From: Acetofilamentum sp. | GTDB lineage: Bacteria; Bacteroidota; Bacteroidia; Bacteroidales; DYOH01 | Direction of reading: 5' to 3' | Length of the DNA stretch: 34,971 bases | Assembly: GCA_020720625.1 (NCBI GenBank) | Contig: DYOH01000036.1 | Location: forward strand, 1 to 34,971 | Shown here: one piece after another, positions 17,224 to 24,810 of the stretch | Layout: the number at the start of each line of letters is the position of its first letter | Numbering within the stretch: the stretch's first letter is position 1 | The notes under the pieces: generated by a model | The model's database searches: none | What the model saw: the letters and a program-made list of their open reading frames with translations, nothing else | Told to the model about the DNA's origin: nothing | Translations under genes and position numbers: made by a program

Positions 17224-17931
17224 ATACTTAAATCGAGAAAAGACATATTATTTACCGTACTTGCAGGATTTTTTATAACCAACGCAGTAGTCGGTGAGAT
17301 GATTGGCGGAAAACTGATTCAATTGGGTCCTTTTACCATGAGTATCGGTATTATTCCGTGGCCATTTGTTTTCCTTTTTACAGATATTATCAACGAATAT
17401 TATGGTAAAGAAGGAGTTCGAAAGTTAACCCTGCTAACGAGTGTTCTTATTATTTATGCCTTTATTCTATTGCTTTTTGGAATGCTTGTAAATGCCTCTC
17501 CTGTTTCGCCTATTACGAGCGAACAATTTAATATTGTTTTTGGGCAATCTATGTGGATAATTGTTGGTAGCATCATTGCATTTTTGTTTTCTCAGCTTAC
17601 CGATGTTTTCACTTTCTGGTTTATTCGCAAGTATACCGGACGAAAACTAATATGGCTTAGAGCTACAGGCTCTACGGTTGTTTCGCAATTAATAGATTCC
17701 TTTATTGTTACAGGTATTGCATTTTATTTACCCGGAAAACTAGGTTTGGTTGATTATATTAATACCGCAGGAACGGGTTATATGGCAAAGCTCATGATTG
17801 CTGTTCTGCTTACACCGCTTATTTACCTAGGACACTTTCTGGTAGAAAGATATTTAGGCAAAGAAGAGGCCGAAGAAATTTTAACAAAAAGCGCGAAAGA
17901 ATCTTTTAGTATTCAAAAAAATGACAACTAA
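17224..17931 (+). CDS. yhhQ: Queuosine precursor transporter (YhhQ/VUT, DUF165), probable AUA start
   Basis: This inner-membrane carrier takes up queuosine precursors such as preQ0 or preQ1 for tRNA modification. Landmarks are EMIGGKLIQLGPFTMSIGIIPWPFVFLFTDIINEYYG (from residue 27), FSQLTDVFTFWFIRKYTG and RATGSTVVSQLIDSFIV, with about six membrane helices. The first ATG in frame (17299) would remove the first conserved helix (DILFTVLAGFFITNAVVGEM). The frame is open back to 17212, and no ATG, GTG or TTG lies in it before 17299. The only well-placed codon is ATA at 17224, seven bases after a perfect AGGAGG. That start gives 235 residues, the normal family length. A strong terminator follows at 17987. 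Confidence 0.85.
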   Translation: MLKSRKDILFTVLAGFFITNAVVGEMIGGKLIQLGPFTMSIGIIPWPFVFLFTDIINEYYGKEGVRKLTLLTSVLIIYAFILLLFGMLVNASPVSPITSEQFNIVFGQSMWIIVGSIIAFLFSQLTDVFTFWFIRKYTGRKLIWLRATGSTVVSQLIDSFIVTGIAFYLPGKLGLVDYINTAGTGYMAKLMIAVLLTPLIYLGHFLVERYLGKEEAEEILTKSAKESFSIQKNDN

Positions 17932-17986
17932 ACAATTGCGCCTAAAAAACGGTAATCGAAGAAGATAATTTTTTATAATAATTTAT

Positions 17987-18036
17987 AAGTGAGTATGTTC
18001 TGTATAAAACATGCTCACTTTTTTGCTTTTTTACGA
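17987..18036 (+). terminator. Terminator of the queuosine-precursor transporter gene
   Basis: A 13-base-pair stem with one G-T pair (AAGTGAGTATGTT 17987-17999 with AACATGCTCACTT 18008-18020), 8-base loop, then T-rich sequence. Confidence 0.85.
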
Positions 18037-18310
18037 TTTACTCCATATTTGGCTTCATCATTTTGCAAAAAAAAAAGAATTTGTTGATTTGCCCAAAACT
18101 GCTTTTTTTAATGTACTTTAAGCTGCATTCTTCACAAGCAACTTAGTTTATGAATCAAAATACTTGAAACTCCAAGCAGAAATTTCCGGGCAAAGCCATA
18201 GCAAAACAAAGTAAACACAAAAGACACACTTTTTCCTGCATAAGTGCAAAATAATATCTGTGCACAAAAAATAGCTTGTACTTATATTTGTATCAAAAAA
18301 TCTTGAGATT

Positions 18311-18358
18311 CTATAAACGAAAATACCTTTAACCGAATTTCGTTGCGATTAAAGGTAT
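18311..18358 (-). terminator. Terminator of the SUMF1-domain genes
   Basis: A 10-base-pair stem (ATACCTTTAA 18323-18332 with TTAAAGGTAT 18349-18358) lies 26 bases after the stop of the minus-strand gene. Read on the minus strand it is followed by TTTCGTTTAT. Confidence 0.65.
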
Positions 18359-18383
18359 TGGTAAAATAAGTAGCAATTTTTAG

Positions 18384-19196
18384 CTAAAGCCCCATTACTA
18401 CTCTAAAACCATAATTCCAATTTGATTCACCGGCTTTTGGACTATCGCGGGTGAAAACCCTGCTCATAGAATCGTAGTAATACCAAGATCCGCCCCGCAC
18501 CACTTTAAAAATTCCGGTTGCAGGCCCTATAGGGTTTTTAACCGGACTTTTTGCATAGAAAGTTTGTAAGTAAAAATCGGAACACCATTCCCAGGCGTTT
18601 CCACTCATATCGTGAATACCAAGTTCGTTAGCTCTCTTTGTTCCAACAGGTTTTAGCCCCGCTTCGTTTGTTGTTTCATCGTACCAGGCCACATCTTCAG
18701 GCTTGTTAGAGCCACTATATTCAAAACCTTTACTCTTTTTGCCCCCTCTAGCCGCAAATTCCCATTCGGCTTCGGTAGGTAAGCGGTATTTTCTGCCGGT
18801 ATAATCCGATAGCCACTCACAATAAGCCACGGCATCGTACCAGGTTATATTTACAATAGGCCATTCATCTTGCCAAACCCATTCCTTTACATTGGGATGC
18901 TCGAAGTACCAATTTTCACCAGTTCTTGGATCGGATGTTTTTGGTGGTGGTTTAGGAAAATCTCTTTCTGTTTCTTCGCAAAATTGGCGGTATTGTTTCA
19001 CAGTAATCTCAAATTTTCCGATATAAAAATCGCTTAACTGTACTTTATGCGCCGGTTGTTCGTCCGTTTCTCCATCATTAGTTCCCATCATAAAAGTAGA
19101 GCCTTGCACAGAAATCATGTCAGGCTCTAAAATTTGTGCATTAGCACATGTTAAGTATGAGAAAAATATGAGAAATACTAAAATATGCTTCTTCAT
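18384..19196 (-). CDS. Secreted SUMF1/FGE-sulfatase domain protein (non-catalytic)
   Basis: This exported protein consists of a signal peptide (MKKHILVFLIFF...NAQ) and one formylglycine-generating-enzyme-like domain. The family landmarks are FMMGTNDGETDEQPAHKVQL, FYIGKFEITVKQYRQFCE, NITWYDAVAYCEWLS, YRLPTEAEWEFAARGG, GIHDMSGNAWEWCSD and FKVVRGGSWYYY. At the end, where true enzymes have GFRC with catalytic cysteines, this protein has NYGFRVV and no cysteine. It is therefore not an active FGE, and a structural role as in GldK/GldJ is more likely. I start at the second ATG (19196), which gives a cleaner signal. The paralogue 72 bases upstream is probably co-transcribed. Confidence 0.85.
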   Translation of the reverse strand: MKKHILVFLIFFSYLTCANAQILEPDMISVQGSTFMMGTNDGETDEQPAHKVQLSDFYIGKFEITVKQYRQFCEETERDFPKPPPKTSDPRTGENWYFEHPNVKEWVWQDEWPIVNITWYDAVAYCEWLSDYTGRKYRLPTEAEWEFAARGGKKSKGFEYSGSNKPEDVAWYDETTNEAGLKPVGTKRANELGIHDMSGNAWEWCSDFYLQTFYAKSPVKNPIGPATGIFKVVRGGSWYYYDSMSRVFTRDSPKAGESNWNYGFRVVMGL

Positions 19197-19274
19197 ATAC
19201 ATTTGCTTTATTTATCGAGATTCACCACGCTAACAAAGAATGGTTAAGCTCATCATCTTGATTTGCTTTGCTTC

Positions 19275-20273
19275 TTATTGACTTTTGGCAACTCTAAAAC
19301 CATAATTATAATCGGTATATGTAATTCTAGGGCCATCTCTAACCACCGAACGTGCAACATTCTCCATAAAATACCAGGAGCCTCCGCGTATGCTTTTAAA
19401 TAGCGTTCTTTCAGGTCCCAGAGGGTTTACCGCATTTTTCGAGTTTTTATAATAATTTTTATCGTAAAAATCCCAGCACCATTCCCATGCATTTCCACTC
19501 ATATCGTGAAAACCCAATTCATTTGCGTTTCTAATAGCCACCGGCATTGGCCTTTTTCCTAAAGTAGATTCGTCGGTCCAGGCCACTTCTACAGGATTAT
19601 TACTTCCTGAGAAAGTAAAATTCTGCGATTTATTTCCGCCTCTTGCCGCAAATTCCCACTCGGCCTCTGTGGGTAATCTATATCCTTTTACTTTGGTAAT
19701 ATCGCTTGTTTCTTTTCCGTTTTCGTCGAGTATAACGGCCACTTCTTCAAAAATTCTTTCACCCACTTCCACTTTTTTTAGCAAATAGGCTACCGGTAAA
19801 TTGTTTTTTTCGCTAAGCCAATTGCAGTATAGCACAGCATCTCTCCAGGTAATATTGGTCATGGGGTTTTCGTCTTTCCACACCCATTTGGCTACTTCCG
19901 GATACTCGTCGTACCATGTTTTTTTGCGCAATTGCTTAGTTTTTGGGTCTATAATTTCCATCTCCAAGTCAATATCTTCGGGAGATAGTGGCATAGTAAT
20001 GCCATAAGTATTACTATTAACAAACTCTTTATACTGAGCCACAGTAACTTCAGTTTTTCCAAGGTGAAAACTGCTTACAGTAACTCTATGTAACGGCACT
20101 TCATCATCGAAACCAATATCTGCGCCGCTTTGGGCTTTAACCTCATAGTCTCTACCCATCATATAGTTTCCGCCTTCAACAAAAATAAGATCTGGTTTGG
20201 TTTGCGCTGCAACTGCCGAAACGAAAAAACTGAGTATTGATAGTAATGTAATTTTTAGCACTGAATCTTTCAT
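19275..20273 (-). CDS. Second secreted SUMF1-domain protein (paralogue)
   Basis: The architecture is the same as the neighbour but longer (332 residues). A signal peptide ends at AVAAQ, then come YMMGRDYEVKAQSGADIGFD, FHLGKTEVTVAQYKEFVN, NITWRDAVLYCNWLSEKNN, YRLPTEAEWEFAARGGN, GFHDMSGNAWEWCWD and the end NYGFRVAKSQ. The extra length is an insert of about 40 residues in the middle (KKVEVGERIFEEVAVILDE) ahead of the YRLPTEAEW motif. The C-terminal cysteine site of active enzymes is again missing. It is probably a duplication of the gene downstream followed by divergence. In Bacteroidota, SUMF1-fold proteins act in gliding/type IX machinery, and the neighbouring PorE-like OmpA protein supports an envelope role here (inference). 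Confidence 0.85.
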   Translation of the reverse strand: MKDSVLKITLLSILSFFVSAVAAQTKPDLIFVEGGNYMMGRDYEVKAQSGADIGFDDEVPLHRVTVSSFHLGKTEVTVAQYKEFVNSNTYGITMPLSPEDIDLEMEIIDPKTKQLRKKTWYDEYPEVAKWVWKDENPMTNITWRDAVLYCNWLSEKNNLPVAYLLKKVEVGERIFEEVAVILDENGKETSDITKVKGYRLPTEAEWEFAARGGNKSQNFTFSGSNNPVEVAWTDESTLGKRPMPVAIRNANELGFHDMSGNAWEWCWDFYDKNYYKNSKNAVNPLGPERTLFKSIRGGSWYFMENVARSVVRDGPRITYTDYNYGFRVAKSQ

Positions 20274-20419
20274 GTGTTTTCAAATTTTGCTTTTGTTTGT
20301 ATTTTTTATTCTAAATAAATATCTATTTTTTAATTTAATCTATTTGACCAAAGATAAGTTTTTATATCTTTTTTAGCAAACTTCTGGTTAGATTATTTTT
20401 AGATAGCTCACAATTCGTT

Positions 20420-22306
20420 TTATTCTTTTCGGTATAAAATATCAGTTCTTCTGTTCATAGCCCTGTTTTTTTCTGAATTATTCTCCACCATTGGTTTTTC
20501 TGCTCCGTATCCTCTGTATTGCAATCTTGTGGGCGCAACTCCCGATTTAATAAGCAGTTCGTAAACCGTTTTTGCCCTTTTTCCCGCCAATTCTTTATTG
20601 TATTCTGCATTTCCGGTATTGTCCGTATGACCTTCAATTAATATATTAACGCCGGGATTCAATTTTAAGTATTCGGCCAGATGTTTCACCGTGCTCATGT
20701 CATTTTCTGGCAATTTATCCGAATTATAGGCAAAATTGAAATGAAAACTGGTTTTGCTGCTTTCTTGTATTTTGTTTAGATAAAAGTACTTTTCTTTTAT
20801 ATCAAATGGAAAATCAATCTTTTGACTAAAAAAAGTATAGGTATTTGCATAAATATTTACAGTAATTTCTTTTGTTTCGGCCGAAAGATAATGAAAATGT
20901 CCGGTATTTTTAAAACTCTCTGTCTGAAATATTTCTTTCTCGAAGTTTTCTATCACAATTTGCGCATTTAAAGGCGTTTTGGTTACGGAATCGAGCACAT
21001 AGCCTTTGAATACGTATATGCCATCGGTTTGAATTTCGGGAGCCAACTCAAATTCGTAGATATCCAGATTTTTGTTGGGGCTGAATTTACTTGTTGACAT
21101 ATATCCGCTTTTGCCATTGGGATGCACAAATAGGCTGTTTTCGTCGGCATTGCTATTAACCGGATAACCTATGTTTTGTGCTTTTCCCCACTGTTTTGCC
21201 GAATCAGATTTACTCAGAAAAATATCAAAAGAGCCAAGATTAAGATGCCCCTCAGAACCAAAATATAAGCTTCGGTTGTTTGCATGAATAAAAGGATAGC
21301 TTTCGTTTTCGGGGGTATTGATATTTTCACCTGCATTTTCGGGTATTTGCCATTGTCCTTGTTCGTTTTGCCGGCTAATCCAGATATCTGCTTTTCCAAG
21401 GCCACCTTTGCGGTTGCTCACAAAATACAATGTTTTACCATCGCTAGATATGCTGGGTTGCGATTCCCAATCCTTTGAATTGATGGGTGCACCCATATTT
21501 TTGGGTGCCGACCAATTTAATCCGTCGAACTCGCAAATATAAATATCGCAGCGACCTAGTCCATCGGGACGATTGCATGCCGCAAAAACCAGAAATCTTA
21601 AATCTGCCGATAGATTCGAAGAGCCTTCGTTTCCCTGGCTATTAAATAAAGTCCCGGCTTTTTGAGCCGTTTGCCAATGATTATTCTCCCGGTATGAAAT
21701 AAAAATATCTTCGCTATGATTTGAAGGCGTACTATAGGCACGGGTAAATAAAATCATATTGTTTTGATAATTTATCTGCGCTGCGTACTCATCGAGATTG
21801 CTATTGATGGAATCGCATAATTTAATAGGATTAAAAAGCACCGGATTTTCAGTTATCAACATTATTTCCTGCATCCGCTTTATTTTATCGCTAATTTGGC
21901 GCTTGGTTCCAACATCGGTTACAAAGCTGCTAAATTTATCGTAATCTTGCAAAGCATCTTTATACTTACCATTTTTAAGATAAATATTGCCACGAAACAA
22001 TAACAATTGGGGGTAAACTTCTAATCCACAAGAAATTGCTTTTGAATAATATAGTATGCTTAGGTTTATTTGTTCTTGTTCTTCATAAATTTGAGCCATA
22101 AGAATAAGCGATTCAGTGAACAGGCTGTCTTTTTCTAAAGCCTTAGCTGTAAATTCCCTGGCCGCAGACAAATCAGCTTGTCGATAATATTCCAATGCCT
22201 TAACATGAAATTCGGCGGCCTTTTTAGATTTAGTGCTTAAATCTTGCGCCGATGCCGATAATCCACATATTAAACTGAAACCAATTATGATCAATATTTT
22301 GTTCAT
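20420..22306 (-). CDS. TPR-PD40-carboxypeptidase-regulatory-like-OmpA protein (PorE-like architecture)
   Basis: This is an envelope protein of 628 residues. A signal peptide (to SASAQ) is followed by TPR-type helices (about 22-150, FHVKALEYYRQADLSAAREF). A WD40/PD40 propeller covers about 190-420, with repeats such as GNEGSSNLSADLRFLVFAA, SQPSISSDGKTLYFVSNR and GKSGYMSTSKF. A carboxypeptidase-regulatory-like domain (FKGYVLDSVTKTPLNAQIVI, about 434-500) precedes the OmpA peptidoglycan-binding domain (ILIEGHTDNTGNAEYNKEL, with GKRA). This domain order is that of PorE, a type IX secretion component that ties the complex to peptidoglycan. PorE is a lipoprotein and this protein has no lipobox Cys, so it may be a paralogue. 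The type IX cargo protease at 13340 fits that context. Confidence 0.85.
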   Translation of the reverse strand: MNKILIIIGFSLICGLSASAQDLSTKSKKAAEFHVKALEYYRQADLSAAREFTAKALEKDSLFTESLILMAQIYEEQEQINLSILYYSKAISCGLEVYPQLLLFRGNIYLKNGKYKDALQDYDKFSSFVTDVGTKRQISDKIKRMQEIMLITENPVLFNPIKLCDSINSNLDEYAAQINYQNNMILFTRAYSTPSNHSEDIFISYRENNHWQTAQKAGTLFNSQGNEGSSNLSADLRFLVFAACNRPDGLGRCDIYICEFDGLNWSAPKNMGAPINSKDWESQPSISSDGKTLYFVSNRKGGLGKADIWISRQNEQGQWQIPENAGENINTPENESYPFIHANNRSLYFGSEGHLNLGSFDIFLSKSDSAKQWGKAQNIGYPVNSNADENSLFVHPNGKSGYMSTSKFSPNKNLDIYEFELAPEIQTDGIYVFKGYVLDSVTKTPLNAQIVIENFEKEIFQTESFKNTGHFHYLSAETKEITVNIYANTYTFFSQKIDFPFDIKEKYFYLNKIQESSKTSFHFNFAYNSDKLPENDMSTVKHLAEYLKLNPGVNILIEGHTDNTGNAEYNKELAGKRAKTVYELLIKSGVAPTRLQYRGYGAEKPMVENNSEKNRAMNRRTDILYRKE

Positions 22307-22482
22307 TTTGCAAAGTTCAAAGTAAGCTACTTTAGTAATAAATCAATTTTCAGGCCATATTTTTGAGATTTGTATTTCTATCTTTTATGGTTTAGCTATT
22401 TTTCTTAAATTTGTATGGAAAATTCTATTTATCGAATCATTAATCTATAAATGTTTCCGTTTATTTCCATAATAATACTACT

Positions 22483-23379
22483 ATGAAAAGATATATTTTA
22501 TTGATAATCAATTTAATATTTATTACCCAGATGCATGCTCAGGTACTTAGAAATGTAGTGGCCGAGCAATTAAACGACAATATAATCATAAACTACGATT
22601 TAGCTTCTACCTCATACAACGACAAATATACGGTAGAATTATTTGTAAGTTTGAATGGCGGCCATAGTTGGAGCGATGCCTTGCGGAGCGTTTCTGGAGA
22701 GGTTGGCGCCATGATATCGCCTGGATACAACAAAGAGATTGTTTGGAACGTTTTTGGCGACCGCCTCGAATTGGTTGGCAGTGATATACAATTTAAAGTT
22801 AGAGCCTATAAATCGGGGGCCGGATTAGCAAATTCGTTTTCAGGAGCAAAAGGCGATTTTATTGACTTTAGAGATGGGAATAACTATAAATGGGTTAAGA
22901 TTGGCAATCAAATATGGATGGCAGAGAATCTTAGATATCAAATCGGCGGATTATCTTCATCCTATAACAACGAACAATTTTATATTCGTGATTATGGTTT
23001 GCTATATACCTATACTGCTGCCTTAAATGCTTGTCCGGAAGGTTGGCACTTGCCTACAAATGCCGAATGGGAAATACTTTTAAAAGAACTGGGAGGCGTT
23101 ATGTTGGCCGGACCTGCCATGAAAACCACATCAGAATGGGCGCCCAGAGCAGGAACAGACATATCCGGATTTTCGGCCAAACCAGGTGGCATGAGAATTT
23201 CGCTTGGCGGAGCATTTATGTATAAAAATGCCGGAGAAATGTCGTTCTTTTGGTCCTTGAACGAAAATTCGCTTAACGAAGCCCATGTGCTCTATTTAAG
23301 AAACGATTTTGACAAGGTTTACACAAAAACCTTGTTGAAGGATTATCAGGTATCAATACGTTGCATTAAAGATAAATAA
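22483..23379 (+). CDS. Secreted FISUMP-domain protein
   Basis: The protein has a signal peptide ending MHAQ (20), a beta-rich N-terminal half (about 25-110) and a C-terminal FISUMP domain ('major paralogous domain', about 125-297). Typical features are FRDGNNYKWVKIGNQIWMAEN, the YTYTAALNACPEGWHLPTNAEWE core and the closing VSIRCIKDK. The fold is related to C-type-lectin/SUMF1 folds and the family usually acts in cell-surface binding. It is co-transcribed with the caspase-like gene only 6 bases after its stop, and may present or bind substrates for it (inference). The gene is divergent from the OmpA-family gene. Confidence 0.88.
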   Translation: MKRYILLIINLIFITQMHAQVLRNVVAEQLNDNIIINYDLASTSYNDKYTVELFVSLNGGHSWSDALRSVSGEVGAMISPGYNKEIVWNVFGDRLELVGSDIQFKVRAYKSGAGLANSFSGAKGDFIDFRDGNNYKWVKIGNQIWMAENLRYQIGGLSSSYNNEQFYIRDYGLLYTYTAALNACPEGWHLPTNAEWEILLKELGGVMLAGPAMKTTSEWAPRAGTDISGFSAKPGGMRISLGGAFMYKNAGEMSFFWSLNENSLNEAHVLYLRNDFDKVYTKTLLKDYQVSIRCIKDK

Positions 23380-23385
23380 TTGAAT

Positions 23386-24564
23386 ATGAAAACAATAACT
23401 AAATTTAAATATTTGCTCCTCGTATTTGTACTGATGGCAAATTTTGCATCCAAAGCCCAAGTGATTGAAGCAACTAGTGCTATTTATTCTTTTAATATTC
23501 AAAAAAAGCAGACCACATTAAGCGATATTAAACCGCCGGTAATTGAAATTTTATATCCGCTTATGGCTTCGGCCAGAGGTTTTAAGCCCGTGGTAGAAGA
23601 GAAATTAATTTCGCTCAAAGGTAGGGCAAGCGACGAGAGTGGAATTTACGAAGTAAAAGTGAACGGTGCTGACGTGCGATTTTTGACAGACGGTACTTTT
23701 ACTCATGAGCTAATGTTGGTAATGGGTGATAATTTAGTGGTGATTGAAGCCATAGACGGAAAAGCCAACAAGCAAACTTTGAATCTTACAATTCAGAGAA
23801 GTTTGTCGGCAGAAGTAGTAGAAGAAACCGAATTAATTGTGCCCGAACTTATTACCACAAAAGGAAAATACTATGCCTTAATTATAGGTGTACAGGACTA
23901 TGTAAGCGAAGATATTACCGATCTGGAAGAACCTATCAGCGATGCACAAAATTTATATAACGTACTTACTCAACAATATACCTTCGACCGAGAAAACGTA
24001 AAGTTTATGAAAAATCCGAGCAGGGAAGATATTATTGTACAGTTGGATTATTATGTAGAGCACCTTTCGGGCGAAGATAATTTGCTTATTTTTTATGCCG
24101 GACATGGTTATTGGGACGAAAAACGCGAAACCGGATATTGGCTGCCGGCCGATGCCCAACGCAAATCTACCGCCCGATGGCTCAGAAATTCGACCATTCA
24201 GGAATATATAGACGATATTAAGGTAAAGCATACCCTTTTAATTGCCGATGCTTGCTTTAGCGGCAGTATATACAAAACCCGAAAAGCTTTCGAAGATGCT
24301 CCGGATGCCGTTAACAAATTATACGATCTTAGCAGTAGAAAAGCAATTACCAGCGGAACACTTACCGAAGTACCCGACAAAAGTGTTTTTATGGAATATT
24401 TTCTCAAAAACTTAAACAACAACACATCTAAGTATGTACCTGCACTTGATATGTTTTCTTCGTTTAGAACTGCTGTGATGAATAATAGCCCAAATACGCC
24501 ACAATACGGTACTATTCAGAATACCGGCGACGAGGGTGGTGATTTTATTTTTATCAGGAGGTAA
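23386..24564 (+). CDS. Secreted caspase-like cysteine protease (peptidase C14 fold) with Ig-like domain
   Basis: This is an exported metacaspase-type protein. I start at the ATG 23386; an upstream TTG adds only two residues. The signal peptide ends at ASKAQ. Residues about 48-138 are a beta-sandwich/Ig-like region (PPVIEILYP ... DNLVVIEAIDGKANKQTLNL). The caspase domain spans about 160-345: KYYALIIGVQDY, the DAQNLYNVLTQQYTF helix, catalytic His240 in IFYAGHGYWD and catalytic Cys290 in LIADACFSGS. Family enzymes cleave after Arg/Lys or Asp. Most bacterial homologues are not tied to cell death, and its place outside the cytoplasm argues for a surface proteolysis role. A weak hairpin terminator follows. 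Confidence 0.9.
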   Translation: MKTITKFKYLLLVFVLMANFASKAQVIEATSAIYSFNIQKKQTTLSDIKPPVIEILYPLMASARGFKPVVEEKLISLKGRASDESGIYEVKVNGADVRFLTDGTFTHELMLVMGDNLVVIEAIDGKANKQTLNLTIQRSLSAEVVEETELIVPELITTKGKYYALIIGVQDYVSEDITDLEEPISDAQNLYNVLTQQYTFDRENVKFMKNPSREDIIVQLDYYVEHLSGEDNLLIFYAGHGYWDEKRETGYWLPADAQRKSTARWLRNSTIQEYIDDIKVKHTLLIADACFSGSIYKTRKAFEDAPDAVNKLYDLSSRKAITSGTLTEVPDKSVFMEYFLKNLNNNTSKYVPALDMFSSFRTAVMNNSPNTPQYGTIQNTGDEGGDFIFIRR

Positions 24565-24601
24565 AAAGGAGCTTTCTATTTCGCATAAAATTAAGTTTCA
24601 T

Positions 24602-24632
24602 AATAACTTAGGGGCCACTAGAAGTTATTTAA
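24602..24632 (+). terminator. Weak hairpin after the caspase-like gene
   Basis: An 8-base-pair stem (AATAACTT 24602-24609 with AAGTTATT 24622-24629) is followed by only a few T's, 37 bases after the stop codon. Confidence 0.45.
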
Positions 24633-24810
24633 CGTCTGCTGAAAAACTTAAATAGAATGATTTTGAACTAGAATTTCAGAAATTGGTTTGCATTTCTATT
24701 GGTAAATAAAAAAAATATTGAATTAGGCATTTAGGTAATAGAGCAAAAAATATGCATGTAAAGGAATCAATTTAAAGCAAATATATCATAGCCCATAAGC
24801 ACTATATATT

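Larger units (their letters stand above)
17932..18383. other. Intergenic region between convergent genes
   Basis: It holds two terminators, one for each flanking gene (separate entries). Between them (18037-18322) there is no coding signal. An orphan plus-strand TATATTTG box lies at 18283-18290 without a good -33 partner. Confidence 0.5.

Noticed and set aside
18283-18358. Small RNA gene starting from the orphan TATATTTG box and ending at the 18323-18358 hairpin
   Set aside because: There is no -33 box and no T run after the hairpin on the plus strand; the hairpin is better explained as the minus-strand terminator.
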